Assembly (NCBI GenBank): GCA_016235555.1
Contig: JACRKC010000055.1
Coordinates: forward strand, 62,001 to 126,000
DNA length: 64,000 nt
Reading direction: 5' to 3'
Source: Verrucomicrobiota bacterium
Lineage (GTDB): Bacteria; Verrucomicrobiota; Verrucomicrobiia; Opitutales; Opitutaceae
The notes under the pieces were generated by a model. That model saw only the letters and a list, made by a program, of their open reading frames with translations. It made no database searches and was not told the DNA's origin. Of the stretch, positions 1-11,234 are shown in pieces; within the stretch, counting starts at the first letter, position 1; every line of letters starts with the position of its first letter. Position numbers and translations under genes: made by a program.

Positions 1-258
1 CGATTTCGCGTTCTCCAGATAAAATTTCCCGGCCGCATCGACGCTGATCGCCACGTAGCGCTCGTCCTTGTTGTCCTTCGTCTCCGGCACCTTCGCGATC
101 GTCGGCAGATTCACGCGCGTCGTCTGCTCCTGCTGGTTGATGAGTGGTGTCGCGATCATGAAGATCACCAGCAGCATGAACCCGAGATCGATCAGGTTCG
201 TGACGTTCAGATCGGCGATCGGGTGCGCGGCGCGCTGGCGGCGGAAGTTGCGGGCCAT
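1..258 (-). CDS. exbD: ExbD/TolR-type biopolymer transport protein (3' end cut by window)
   Basis: Inner-membrane partner of an ExbB/TolQ proton channel, which energises TonB- or Tol-type outer-membrane processes. Translation from the ATG at 258 gives MARNFRRQRAAHPIADLNVT, a basic cytoplasmic N-terminus, then one membrane span (LIDLGFMLLVIFMIATPLI) with the conserved membrane Asp of ExbD/TolR, then a periplasmic domain that runs off the window at base 1. About 86 residues are visible; ExbD proteins are usually 130-150. It lies 15 bp downstream of the ExbB gene on the same strand, so the two are almost certainly cotranscribed. The specific partner (TonB or Tol) cannot be told from the sequence. 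Confidence 0.88.
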   Translation of the reverse strand, partial: MARNFRRQRAAHPIADLNVTNLIDLGFMLLVIFMIATPLINQQEQTTRVNLPTIAKVPETKDNKDERYVAISVDAAGKFYLENAKS

Positions 259-273
259 GGCTTCAGCCTCCGT

Positions 274-978
274 TCACTTCGACTCCAGCTCGATCCGGTC
301 GGCGAGCGAACTCGCGAAGTTTTCCAGCTCCGTCGTCATCCGCCGCGTGTGGCCGAGCAGCAGGTTGTAGCCGAAGACCGAGGGAATCGCGACCACTAGG
401 CCGGCGATCGTCGCAAGCATCGCACCCGATACGCCCGGAGCCAGCTGCTGGATTCCCGCCGTCTGCTGCGAGGCCACGGCGCTGAACGCCTCCATCACGC
501 CCCACACCGTGCCGAGCAGCCCGATGAACGGCGCGCCCGAGACGATCGAGGCCAGAAAGATCATGCTCGAATCATACCGCAGCGTCTGCCGCGCGATCGC
601 CCGCTGGATCGCATTCTCCGCGTGCTCCAGGCGCGCGCGCGGATCGTCCTGCCCGCGCTCCTTGGCGATCGCCGCCGCGCGCCAGTAGGCCTCGACCGCA
701 TCGGCGAACAAGTCCGCGTAGGGGATCGAGCGCTTGTTGCGATACGACTCCGGCAAATCGAGCAGCGTGCGCTGGTCGCGCAGATGCGCCTCGAACGACT
801 CGTTCAGCGACCGCAGGCGCTTCAGTTCGAAATGCTTCCCGAACATGATGGTCCACGCCACGAGGCTGAACACCCCGAGGCCGAGCACGATCACCTTGTC
901 GATCGTGCCGCAGCGTTCGAAAATCTCGATGATGCTGGCGCTGGCGAAGAGCGGCGTGACGGAAAAAAACGCGGGCAT
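274..978 (-). CDS. exbB: MotA/TolQ/ExbB proton channel family protein
   Basis: Inner-membrane proton channel subunit that couples proton motive force to TonB or Tol action, paired with the adjacent ExbD. The 234-residue protein has a first span near residues 20-45 (VIVLGLGVFSLVAWTIMFG), a cytoplasmic region with EAYWRAAAIA, and two C-terminal spans including the family signature SGAPFIGLLGTVWGVMEAF and LAPGVSGAMLATIAGLVVAI. The reading frame stays open far upstream to 1326, but that part lies antisense to the PfkB-family gene. The ATG at 978 gives a normal family length, so I use it. A TonB-like gene is present 13 kb away, and linkage to it is only an inference. Confidence 0.9.
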   Translation of the reverse strand: MPAFFSVTPLFASASIIEIFERCGTIDKVIVLGLGVFSLVAWTIMFGKHFELKRLRSLNESFEAHLRDQRTLLDLPESYRNKRSIPYADLFADAVEAYWRAAAIAKERGQDDPRARLEHAENAIQRAIARQTLRYDSSMIFLASIVSGAPFIGLLGTVWGVMEAFSAVASQQTAGIQQLAPGVSGAMLATIAGLVVAIPSVFGYNLLLGHTRRMTTELENFASSLADRIELESK

Positions 979-1114
979 ACAAAAGTGGCGCAACAGTTGG
1001 CGGGTTTGCCGGGCGCGTTCAACGGAAATTCCCCGGAAGATATTCACCGCGGCGCGCGAATCTGTTTGCGACGCGCGGCCGGCGTTTTTTTCCTGCCAGC
1101 CGCTCCCTTCCATC

Positions 1115-2230
1115 ATGGATTTCAAAACCCGCACGCTCCAGGAACTCCGCGCCAACCGCGGCAAGATCGCCAGCAAGCACTGCCTCGCCGGCTTCGACGG
1201 CTTCGTCGACACCATCGTCGCGCCCGTCGCCCAGCGCGCGGGCCAGGGGGAGAACTTCACGCCGTTCGCCAACCTCGCCGATTTCGGCCAGCGCATCGTC
1301 GCCGCCGCCGGCAAGAGCACCAACATCGAGCTCTACCCGCGCATGGACAAACTCGGCGGCAACGGCCCGATCATGGCCAACGCCCTGCTCGGCCAGGGCG
1401 CGCAGGTCACCTACGTCGGCGCGCTCGGCAAGACCGCCATCCACCCCGTCTTCGCCCAGCTCGCCTCGCGTGCCAAGGCCGTCTCCATCACCGACGCCGC
1501 TCACACCATCGCCGTCGAGTGCGCCGACGGCAAAATCATGCTCGGCATGATGAAATCACTCGATGAGGTCACGCCCGACGCCGTCACGAAGGCTTTCGGC
1601 GGCATCGACCCCTACCGCGCCGCCCTCGCGTCCGCCGATCTCGTCGCGCTCGTCAACTGGACGATGCTCCCGCACATGACGGCGATCCTTGCCGATCTCG
1701 TGGCGCGCGTGCTGCCCTCCTCGCCGGTGCGCGCCGGCCGCATCTTCTTCTTCGACCTCTGCGATCCGGAAAAACGTTCCGTCGCCGACCTCGTTTACGC
1801 GCTCGAGACGATGGCCAAGTTCGAGCAGTTCGGCCGCGTCACGCTCGGCCTCAACCTCAAGGAGGCGCAGCAGGTGTTCGCCGCCCTCGGCTTCGGCCAG
1901 ACCACCGAGACCGAGGCCGGCCTCCGCGAGATGAGCCAGAAAATCCGCGCCCGTCTCGACATCTCCACGGTCGTCATCCACCCGCGCGAGTCGGCCGCCT
2001 GCGCCACGCGCGACGGCGTGTGGTGGGTGCCCGGACCGTTCGTCGCCAATCCCCTCATCACGACCGGTGCCGGCGATCACTTCAACGCCGGCTTCACCAC
2101 GGGCCAGCTCCTCGGCCTCTCGCCCGAGGCGTGCCTCGGCACCGGCGTCTGCACCAGCGGCCACTACGTGCGCACCGCACAGAGCCCGTCCGTCGCCGAT
2201 CTGGAGACCTTCCTCGCCAACTGGAAATAA
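1115..2230 (+). CDS. PfkB/ribokinase-family carbohydrate kinase
   Basis: Predicted cytoplasmic sugar or nucleoside kinase of 371 residues. The N-terminus (CLAGFDGFVDTIV) matches the substrate-binding start of the PfkB fold, NGPIMANALLGQGAQVTYVG the first glycine-rich region, and LITTGAGDHFNAGF near residue 315 the PfkB signature 2, where the Asp of GAGD is the catalytic base. The frame is open upstream, but the ATG at 1115 starts just before the conserved region, and the upstream part is the divergent promoter zone with exbB. It is followed 18 bp later by tmk on the same strand. The substrate cannot be named from sequence alone. Confidence 0.85.
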   Translation: MDFKTRTLQELRANRGKIASKHCLAGFDGFVDTIVAPVAQRAGQGENFTPFANLADFGQRIVAAAGKSTNIELYPRMDKLGGNGPIMANALLGQGAQVTYVGALGKTAIHPVFAQLASRAKAVSITDAAHTIAVECADGKIMLGMMKSLDEVTPDAVTKAFGGIDPYRAALASADLVALVNWTMLPHMTAILADLVARVLPSSPVRAGRIFFFDLCDPEKRSVADLVYALETMAKFEQFGRVTLGLNLKEAQQVFAALGFGQTTETEAGLREMSQKIRARLDISTVVIHPRESAACATRDGVWWVPGPFVANPLITTGAGDHFNAGFTTGQLLGLSPEACLGTGVCTSGHYVRTAQSPSVADLETFLANWK

Positions 2231-2248
2231 CCCGGCAGACTGCCTCTC

Positions 2249-2896
2249 ATGCCCCTGACAAAGAAAACCGACGGCCGGCTGATCTCGTTCGAGGGTTCGG
2301 AGGGCTCCGGCAAGTCCACGCAGATCGCCCGACTCGCCGAGCATTTCCAAAAAACCGGACGCGAGGTCGTGACCACACGCGAGCCCGGCGGCACGGAGAT
2401 CGGCGAGCAGATCCGCAACATCATCGTCCACAATTCCAAGGGCGACGAGATGTGCGCCGAGACCGAGCTCCTGCTGTTCACCGCCGCGCGCGCCCAGCTC
2501 GTGCGCGAGGTGATCGTGCCTGCGCTCACGCGCGGTGCCATCGTGCTCAGCGACCGGTTTCTCGACTCGTCGACCGTCTACCAGGGCATCGGCCGCAACC
2601 TCGCCGCCGATCCCGTCGCGCAGATCAACCGCTTCGCCGTCGGCAACGTCCTGCCCGATCTCACCATCGTGATCGATGTGCCGACCGAGGTCAGCCTCGC
2701 CCGCCTCAAACAGCGTGCCTCCGACCTCCCCGACCGCATGGAGCGCGAGAACGTGAGCTTCTACACGAAGATCCGCGAAGGCTACCTCGTCCTCGCCAAA
2801 GGCATGCCCGAACGCTTCATCGTGATCGACGGCACCAAGACCCAGGACGCGATCGAGAAGAAAATCTGGGCCGAGGTGCAGCAACGCGTGAAGTGA
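2249..2896 (+). CDS. tmk: Thymidylate kinase
   Basis: Phosphorylates dTMP to dTDP in DNA precursor synthesis. The 215-residue length is normal. The P-loop is FEGSEGSGKSTQ at the N-terminus, followed by the DR(E/Y) region TREPGGTEIGEQIR, the LID-proximal LSDRFLDSSTVYQG and a C-terminal basic tail. It is followed by holB (delta prime of DNA polymerase III), a tmk-holB pairing seen in many bacteria that suggests coordinated supply of replication components. A single-hairpin repeat lies in the 52 bp between the two genes. Confidence 0.96.
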   Translation: MPLTKKTDGRLISFEGSEGSGKSTQIARLAEHFQKTGREVVTTREPGGTEIGEQIRNIIVHNSKGDEMCAETELLLFTAARAQLVREVIVPALTRGAIVLSDRFLDSSTVYQGIGRNLAADPVAQINRFAVGNVLPDLTIVIDVPTEVSLARLKQRASDLPDRMERENVSFYTKIREGYLVLAKGMPERFIVIDGTKTQDAIEKKIWAEVQQRVK

Positions 2897-2897
2897 C

Positions 2898-2923
2898 GGT
2901 AGGGACGGCTCTCCGAGCCGTCC
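2898..2923. repeat. GTAGGG-type hairpin repeat between tmk and holB
   Basis: A 26-base unit starting GGTAGGGACGGC and folding on CTCCGAG into a near-perfect hairpin. The same 26-base arm recurs at 58196-58221 and with small changes near 27355, 58255 and 62014. Here only one arm is clear, so it is a solitary form of the double-hairpin family. It could also act as a weak attenuator between tmk and holB; no U-tract follows. Confidence 0.8.
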
Positions 2924-2948
2924 TGAGTTCCGGCGCACGCACCCTCCC

Positions 2949-3935
2949 ATGTCCTACGCCGCCGCCCCCTGGCCTCCGTCCCTCGTCGGCACGCCCGCCG
3001 TGGCTGTCATCGAGCAAGCCATCGAGCGTTCGCGGCTCTCGCACAGTCTCCTGTTGCACGGCGACGACCTCGGCACGCTCGTCGGCGTCGGCCACGCGAT
3101 CGCCGACCGCCTGCTCAACCCGCCGAAGGCCGCCGCACGTTTCAACGTCAAGGACCACCCCGACTACCTCTCGCTCCGCCCCAAGGGCAAATCGCGTATC
3201 ATTCCGATCGGTCGCCCGCCCTCGCCCGAGCCGGGCACGATGCGCGATTTTCTCCCCAAGCTCTACGTCACGCCGTCCGTCGCCCCGCGCAAAGTTGCGA
3301 TCCTTTACGAGGCCGACCGCATGGAGGCGCCGAGCGCCAACGCCTTCCTCAAGACCCTCGAGGAGCCGCCCGCCAACACCACGCTCCTCCTCCTCACCAC
3401 GCGCCCCTACGCCCTCCTCCCCACGATCCTGAGCCGCGTGCTGCACTTCCGCTTCCCCTCGACCGTCGTCGCCGTGCAGACCGACGGCTGGGCGCCGTGG
3501 CTCGACGATTATCGCGCGTGGCTCGGCCGGCTCGCCGACGGCACGCCGACCGACAAGCGCGTGATCGCGGACCACGTTTTCTCCGCCTACGGCCTCGTTG
3601 CGCGGTTCTCCGCGGTGCTCGACTTCGCGACCGACGCCGTGTGGAAGGAGCAAAAAGAAAAACTCCCCGACGACCTCGACGACGCCGAGGAGGAAGCGAT
3701 CCAGACCGGCATCGCCAACGGCATCCGCCTCCGCCTCTTCGCCGAGATCGCCTACGCGACGCGCGCCTTCGCCCTCCCCCGCCTCAAATCCGGCGACGCC
3801 GTCACGCGCCGCGCCCTCACGACCGCGATCGAGCACCTCGAACACGACACCGGCCTGCTTCGCTTGAACCTCAACGAGGCCGCCGCGCTGGAGAGCTTCC
3901 TGCTCACTTCGCTGCGGGTGTGGACCAAACGATAG
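2949..3935 (+). CDS. holB: DNA polymerase III subunit delta prime
   Basis: Clamp-loader subunit of the replicative polymerase, 328 residues. The first third carries a degenerate AAA+ core (SRLSHSLLLHGDDLGTLVGV, with no intact Walker A, as is typical of delta prime). The sensor-type segments KVAILYEADRMEAPSANAFL and KTLEEPPANTTLLLLTTRP are diagnostic of the DnaX/HolB family. The zinc-binding cysteines of some HolB proteins are not evident. It sits downstream of tmk in the same orientation. The C-terminal third is acidic and variable, as expected for the oligomerisation collar. Confidence 0.88.
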   Translation: MSYAAAPWPPSLVGTPAVAVIEQAIERSRLSHSLLLHGDDLGTLVGVGHAIADRLLNPPKAAARFNVKDHPDYLSLRPKGKSRIIPIGRPPSPEPGTMRDFLPKLYVTPSVAPRKVAILYEADRMEAPSANAFLKTLEEPPANTTLLLLTTRPYALLPTILSRVLHFRFPSTVVAVQTDGWAPWLDDYRAWLGRLADGTPTDKRVIADHVFSAYGLVARFSAVLDFATDAVWKEQKEKLPDDLDDAEEEAIQTGIANGIRLRLFAEIAYATRAFALPRLKSGDAVTRRALTTAIEHLEHDTGLLRLNLNEAAALESFLLTSLRVWTKR

Positions 3936-4413
3936 TTACCGCGCCGCCGATTCCTGCCCGCGCGGGGAGGCTGCGTGCTCTTGTAAGCGGTGCAGTGCGC
4001 TCGAAAGGCAGGGCCCGACCTCCGAGCAGGCCGACAGCAGATGTGCATCCCGACGGACCTCCCGAGATCGGCCTCGAGCGCATCTCGGTTTCTTGCAGCA
4101 AGCCGAAAGGTGGGCCGGCCGCTCCGCGGGCGGCCAGGAGCGGGCGGCAATCGCAGCGCGCTGGCCGGGCGCGGGGCGCCCGGCCCACCCCTGCGGTGCG
4201 GGCTCATTGCAGGAAACTCAGATGCGCCCGTCGGCCTCCACCCACCGACAAAGCTCATGACAGCCTCTAGAATTGGGCGTTATATGAATAGCCCCTCCGC
4301 AAACCAGGCTCGAAACCCGACCGACGATCGCTTGGCATAAGCCCTTAACACTTTTCCCCGAAGCTGTGTCCGCCGTAGTCCTGCCGCAGGACCACTCATC
4401 CGAGACCCCGCCC
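3936..4413. other. 478 bp intergenic region with a GC-rich double-hairpin repeat
   Basis: No convincing gene is visible. At 4109-4189 there is a two-hairpin repeat whose outer ends are inverse copies of each other (GGTGGGCCGG at the left, its complement at the right). The inner palindromes are GGCCGCTCCGCGGGCGGCC and GGCCGGGCG...CGCCCGGCC. The flanks hold no RNase P, tmRNA or SRP RNA motif that I can recognise. The last 100 bases are less GC-rich and probably hold the promoter of the following gene. Confidence 0.6.
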
Positions 4414-5292
4414 ATGAAGCTGCCTCAACTCCTCGCGCCCCCGCCATTGTCGGGCGACGCGACCGCGTCGATGCGGAGTGTGATCGTCCACTGGACACTC
4501 GTGGCCAATATCGGACTGATGTCGCTGCTCGTGCTGGCGGCCGTCGTCGGGGGGCAGCTCCCCGAGGATATCGCTTGGACCGGGTGTTGCCTGGCGCTCC
4601 TGTCGGCGGTGCTGCTGCTCGCGGTCCACCGCGGATTTGTCCGCTTGGCCGCTTGGGTGCTGCTCGCGGTCTGCTTCATCGTCGTCACCGGAATCGTTGC
4701 CCGACTCGGCACGATCCGGGTTCCGGCCGCCGGCTACTATGTCGCCCTCGTCTTCGCCGCCGGGCTGATCTTCGAACTGCGCGGCATGCTGCTGATGGTG
4801 GTGCTGAGCGCGGCTGCGGTGGGTGGGTTGATTCTGGCCGAGCGCGCCGGCTGGCTCCCCACGCCGGACTACCGGGTCACGATCACGCAGTGGATCGTGA
4901 GTTGCGCGCTCTTTGCCTGCGTCGGGGGCTGGACCTATGCCGCACTTCGTTTCATCCGCGAAGGCCTGCAACGAGCCGAACTTGAACTGGCCGAGAAAAA
5001 GGAAGCGGAGCGCAAGCTCCAACAAAACATCACGGAACTGAGCATCGCGCTGTCCGAGGTCAAAATGCTCAGCGGCCTCCTGCCGATCTGCTGTAGCTGC
5101 AAACGGATTCGCGACGATCGAAACTACTGGCACCAGGTCGAGAGCTACATCTCCGCCCGATCCAAGGCGACATTCACCCACGGCTACTGCCCGGAATGTG
5201 CCCAACGATTTCTGGCGGGAATGACCGGACTCAAACCGCCGGACGATGCCAACCGGAAGGCGGCGGACGCGGCCAAGATCCTCCGCCAGTAA
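4414..5292 (+). CDS. Membrane protein with coiled coil and C-terminal cysteine motif, no kinase domain
   Basis: 292 residues from the ATG at 4414; a GTG at 4366 would add 16 residues. About six hydrophobic spans fill residues 20-185, followed by a charged coiled coil (ELELAEKKEAERKLQQN). The C-terminal module contains LPICCSCKRIRDDRNYWHQV and ends in the cysteine pair CPEC. From memory, this cysteine module occurs at the ends of PAS-containing and response-regulator proteins in several phyla and looks metal-binding. There is no histidine kinase, GGDEF or PP2C output domain, so it may signal through partners. The gene is flanked by a long spacer upstream and a convergent gene 14 bp downstream. 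Function unknown. Confidence 0.75.
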   Translation: MKLPQLLAPPPLSGDATASMRSVIVHWTLVANIGLMSLLVLAAVVGGQLPEDIAWTGCCLALLSAVLLLAVHRGFVRLAAWVLLAVCFIVVTGIVARLGTIRVPAAGYYVALVFAAGLIFELRGMLLMVVLSAAAVGGLILAERAGWLPTPDYRVTITQWIVSCALFACVGGWTYAALRFIREGLQRAELELAEKKEAERKLQQNITELSIALSEVKMLSGLLPICCSCKRIRDDRNYWHQVESYISARSKATFTHGYCPECAQRFLAGMTGLKPPDDANRKAADAAKILRQ

Positions 5293-5306
5293 CTCCCGCC
5301 CCCGCG

Positions 5307-5945
5307 TCAGCTGAGGCCAAGTTTCTTCAGCACTTCCGGCGGCGGTCCGTCGTAGGTCGCGAGCGGGACGTTGCCGGTGTAGCCGATGTCCTTCATCCCC
5401 TCCGGCGTCGTGTAGAAGCCGCCGGCGGTCAGGTCGCGGAACTTGGCAAAGAATCGCGCGGCGTCGCGGAACTCCGGTTTGGCGTTCGCGGTGTAGCAGA
5501 TGTCGTCGCAGATCGCATTCTTCTGCTTGAGCACGAGGCCGGCGAAATCGCCGCTGAAACGTTTGCGGGACTCGGCCTCCAGCCAGGCGAGGCCGTCGAC
5601 GACGACCGGCTTGTCGGCGCGGTTCGGCGCGTAGGGTGCGCTGATCCACTCGTCGATGAAATCGTGCACTTTGAGCGCGGAGGCGCTCGGCGACTTCGCG
5701 TCGGCCGGGATGATCACGTCGCAGAGCGCGGCGGCGGTGCGGCGCTGGGCGTCGGTGAACGTCAGCGGCCAGAGATCGCCGGGCTTGTAGTCTTTCAGCA
5801 GATCGGGGTCGGTGCCGTAGCCCTGGGCGCCGGGCGCGGCCGCGGCGAACGCCCCGCGCGGAAGCGCACCCACGGCGGCGGCCGCGGCCATCATCCATTT
5901 GATCGCGTCGCGGCGATCCATGCGGTGGGAAGCGGTGGGACTCAT
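5307..5945 (-). CDS. Gluconate 2-dehydrogenase subunit 3-like protein, Tat-exported
   Basis: 212-residue small subunit that partners a GMC flavoprotein dehydrogenase. The N-terminus has a twin-arginine signal (DRRDAIKWMMAAAAAVGALP), so the protein would be exported folded and could carry the large subunit with it. The mature part has LTFTDAQRRTAAALCDVIIP, typical of the subunit 3 family (early TLAALCDRIIP-like motif). The start codon is 1 bp after the stop of the upstream GMC gene, which indicates translational coupling. Confidence 0.85.
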   Translation of the reverse strand: MSPTASHRMDRRDAIKWMMAAAAAVGALPRGAFAAAAPGAQGYGTDPDLLKDYKPGDLWPLTFTDAQRRTAAALCDVIIPADAKSPSASALKVHDFIDEWISAPYAPNRADKPVVVDGLAWLEAESRKRFSGDFAGLVLKQKNAICDDICYTANAKPEFRDAARFFAKFRDLTAGGFYTTPEGMKDIGYTGNVPLATYDGPPPEVLKKLGLS

Positions 5946-5946
5946 G

Positions 5947-7749
5947 TCAGAGATTTCCTTTCTTCAACTCCTCCAGCAGGTGATCGGTCGAGCGCCACGC
6001 GAGCGCCATGATGGTGAGTGTCGGGTTTTTGTCGGCGTTGGAGCAGAACGGGCCGCCGTCGGTCACGAAGAGATTTTTCACGTCCCAGGTCTGGCACCAC
6101 TGGTTGGTGACGGATTTTTTCGGATCGGCGCCCATGATGGTGCCGCCGACTTCGTGGATGATCTTCCCGCCGGGCTCGATGGCCTTGGCCCCGTCGGCCT
6201 CGGGTTTGCTGCGAACCTTGCCACCCATCGCCTCGATGAGTTCGGCAAAGGTCTTCTGCATGTGCGCAGCCTGGCGGGTCTCGTGCTCGGACCATTTCCA
6301 GTGGAAGCGCAGGACCGGGATGCCCCACTTGTCCTTCACGCTGGGATCGAGGTCGCAGTAGGAATCTTCGTTGGGAATCATTTCACCGCGGCCAGCGAAG
6401 CCCATGAACGAACCGAAATAGCGGCGCGCATCCTCCTTGAACTGCCGGCCATAGGAGCCGTTGGTCAGCGCGTCGAGGCCACTGGTGACGCCCATGCTCG
6501 GCATCCGACGACCGCTCTCGAACTCGATGTGATAGCCGCGCGCAAAGCCGAGCTTGCCGGCGAGCTGCTCCTTGTAGAGCCACCACGGGACGTAGGTGTG
6601 GGCGCCGCCCGCGCCGTCCTCGTTGTGCAGCGGTAGATTTTCAAGCGCCGGGACCTGGCCGCCGAGCGAGGCGCCGACGGTATCCATGATGTATTTGCCG
6701 ACGAGGCCGCTCGAGTTGGCGAGGCCGTTGGGGAAGCGCGCCGACTTCGAGTTGAGCATGATGCGCACGGACTCCGCCGAACTCGCCGCGAGCACGACCA
6801 CGCGACCGCGCACGCGATGCTCCCGGCCCGTGGTCTTGTCGATGTAGAGGACGCCCGTGGCCTTGCCGGCGGCGTCGGTCGTGACCTCGCGCGCCATCGC
6901 GTTGGGCACGATGTCGAGGTCGCCGCTCGCGAGCGCAGGCGGGAGATGCACCGTGGTCGACTGGTAATTGGCGCGAATCGAGCAGCCGCGGCCGCAGGGC
7001 GTCGCCCAGAAACACGCCTGCCGCTCGCGCATCGCGGCGGCGAGGAGGCGCTGGGCACGAGGGTTGCCGGGGTGGATTTTTTGCGGCAGCGTATCGGCAT
7101 CCTGCTTCACGCTGAGCACGGCGCGGTGGATCGGGATGATGGGGAGACCGAGTTTCTTGCCGCGCGCGCGGGCCAACTGCTCGCCGGCCCGCATGGCCGG
7201 AGGCGGTTGCAGGCATCCGGCGGGCGAGTCGGGCGTGTTTTCGAGGCCGTGGTTGTCGCCGTAGATGCCCACGAGCATCTCGGTCTTGTCGTAATACGGC
7301 GCGAGATCCTCGTAGCTGAGCGGCCAATCGAAGCCGAGACCGTCGCGGGAGCGCGGCTTGAAATCGTAAGGGCCGTTGCGCAGCGAGATGCGCCCCCAGT
7401 GGTTGGTGCGGCCGCCGAGCATGCGCGCGCGCCACCACCAGAACTGCCGCGCGGGATCGGCCGACGCGCTGGTGTAAGGCTCGCCCGGCACCTGCCACCC
7501 GCCGTCGATCGTCGCATCGTAGAAGCCGAAGGGCTTGTCGGTGGTGTTGCTGCCGCGGAGGGGCGCCTGGCTGTTGTTCTGAAACATCGGCGTCTCCTTG
7601 ACCGGGTCGTAGTTCCGACCGGCCTCCAACATCAGGACTTTCGCGCCGGCCATCGTGGCGGTATAGGCGGTCTGGCCGCCGGCGGCGCCGGAGCCGACGA
7701 CAATCAAATCATAGCTAGGCTGGGTCTTGCTCGAGGTGATCAGGGGCAT
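5947..7749 (-). CDS. GMC-family FAD-dependent oxidoreductase (sugar/alcohol dehydrogenase large subunit)
   Basis: 600 residues from the ATG at 7749; the open frame upstream to 7962 is non-coding in character. The Rossmann FAD motif is YDLIVVGSGAAGGQTA, and the C-terminal GMC region has HEVGGTIMGADPKKSV and FVTDGGPFCSNADKNPTLTI. Expected activity is oxidation of a sugar, sugar acid or alcohol with FAD. It has no signal peptide of its own and is immediately followed by the Tat-signal subunit, so co-export is likely. A dihaem c-type subunit often completes such complexes. None is adjacent, although a dihaem cytochrome gene lies at 43142-44041. Confidence 0.9.
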   Translation of the reverse strand: MPLITSSKTQPSYDLIVVGSGAAGGQTAYTATMAGAKVLMLEAGRNYDPVKETPMFQNNSQAPLRGSNTTDKPFGFYDATIDGGWQVPGEPYTSASADPARQFWWWRARMLGGRTNHWGRISLRNGPYDFKPRSRDGLGFDWPLSYEDLAPYYDKTEMLVGIYGDNHGLENTPDSPAGCLQPPPAMRAGEQLARARGKKLGLPIIPIHRAVLSVKQDADTLPQKIHPGNPRAQRLLAAAMRERQACFWATPCGRGCSIRANYQSTTVHLPPALASGDLDIVPNAMAREVTTDAAGKATGVLYIDKTTGREHRVRGRVVVLAASSAESVRIMLNSKSARFPNGLANSSGLVGKYIMDTVGASLGGQVPALENLPLHNEDGAGGAHTYVPWWLYKEQLAGKLGFARGYHIEFESGRRMPSMGVTSGLDALTNGSYGRQFKEDARRYFGSFMGFAGRGEMIPNEDSYCDLDPSVKDKWGIPVLRFHWKWSEHETRQAAHMQKTFAELIEAMGGKVRSKPEADGAKAIEPGGKIIHEVGGTIMGADPKKSVTNQWCQTWDVKNLFVTDGGPFCSNADKNPTLTIMALAWRSTDHLLEELKKGNL

Positions 7750-7813
7750 GGGGAAACGCGAGTCGGCGAAAGTTGGGGAGCCGCCGCACGCTTGTCCATC
7801 TCCCGTTCCAAAA

Positions 7814-8611
7814 TTATCCGCGCAACACCGCCGCGACGAACGCCGCCCGCGTCTCCATGTGCGGATTGTGCCCCGACCCGGCGATGGTCTCGACGTGCGC
7901 CGCGGGAAAATGCGCGCGAATCGCCGCGTGGTCCGCGGGCTCGATGTAAGTCGACCTGCCACCAGCCAGAAACAGCGTGGGACCCGCGAAACAATCCGCG
8001 GGTATCAGCGGGTTTTTCTCCAGCGCCGGCAGCGCGGTGGTGAGCACGGGAAGATTGATGAGCCACCGCCATTCGCCGGACTCGGCGCGATCGAGATTGG
8101 TCGTAAGGAATTTTCGCAGCGGATAGCTCGGCACGCGCGCCTCGAATCGCAGCTCGGCCTCGGCGCGCGAACGCAGGTCGCCGAGGTCGAGCTCGTTCAT
8201 CGCGGCGAAGCTCTGCCGGTGGCCCGGCCAGAAATAGTCGCGCGGCCCGATGTCGACGACGACCAGCCGTTCGACCAACTGCGGATGCCGGCACGCAAGC
8301 AACATGGCGACTTTGCCTCCCATGCTGTGCCCGACGAAGGTCGCGCGCTCGATCCCCTGCGCCTCCAGCCAGCCGAGCAAATCGTCGAGCAGCACCTCGT
8401 AGGTCATCTCGTCGGCATGCGGTGAGGCACCGTGATTGCGAAAATCCGGCGCCCGCACGTGAAAATGCGCCGCCAGCTCCGCCCCGGCCGACTGCCAGTT
8501 GCGCGAAGATCCGAGCATGCCGTGGAGCAGCACGAGCGCTGGCCGGCCGGCACCTCCGAGATCGCGATGGAAAAGAGAAACCACGCGACACACCAAACAC
8601 ACTGAAACCAT
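7814..8611 (-). CDS. Alpha/beta hydrolase, YbfF-like esterase family
   Basis: About 265 residues. The oxyanion region is LVLLHGMLGSSRNW, the nucleophile elbow is FVGHSMGGKVA (Ser), and the catalytic His is in GSGHNPHME near the end, so the triad looks intact. The substrate is unknown. The start is uncertain. The ATG at 8611 makes the first dozen residues (MVSVCLVCRVV) come from the left arm of an inverted repeat at 8577-8655, while a GTG at 8584 gives a conventional start. The gene is divergent from mutS. Confidence 0.85.
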   Translation of the reverse strand: MVSVCLVCRVVSLFHRDLGGAGRPALVLLHGMLGSSRNWQSAGAELAAHFHVRAPDFRNHGASPHADEMTYEVLLDDLLGWLEAQGIERATFVGHSMGGKVAMLLACRHPQLVERLVVVDIGPRDYFWPGHRQSFAAMNELDLGDLRSRAEAELRFEARVPSYPLRKFLTTNLDRAESGEWRWLINLPVLTTALPALEKNPLIPADCFAGPTLFLAGGRSTYIEPADHAAIRAHFPAAHVETIAGSGHNPHMETRAAFVAAVLRG

Positions 8612-8655
8612 CACGCAAAGCTCGGAAATTTTTTCGTGTATTCCGTGGGTTTCGT
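8577..8655. repeat. Inverted repeat of the AAACCACG type in the hydrolase/mutS gap
   Basis: The left arm, GAAACCACGCGACACACC from 8577, is complementary with one bulge to the right arm ending GTATTCCGTGGGTTTC at 8655. The arms resemble those of the AACCACTGAT-type elements at 18833-19282 and 59166-59245 in design: short CAC(N)GA words repeated in each arm. It covers the divergent promoter zone and the 5' end of the hydrolase gene. Confidence 0.6.
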
Positions 8656-8675
8656 CGTTCACCTCGTGCCCTTCC

Positions 8676-11231
<2,556 letters not shown>

Positions 11232-11234
11232 ACG

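Noticed and set aside
1556-2950. Long minus-strand open frame across the PfkB-family and tmk genes
   Set aside because: Both plus-strand genes are well supported; the antisense frame shows no motif.
4276-4300. GGGCGTTATATG near 4280 as an integron attC core
   Set aside because: The core does not fit GTTRRRY, and no partner site or integrase is visible.
3936-4413. Structural RNA (RNase P, tmRNA, SRP) in the long gap before the membrane sensor
   Set aside because: None of the conserved core sequences of these RNAs is present; the hairpins belong to a repeat.
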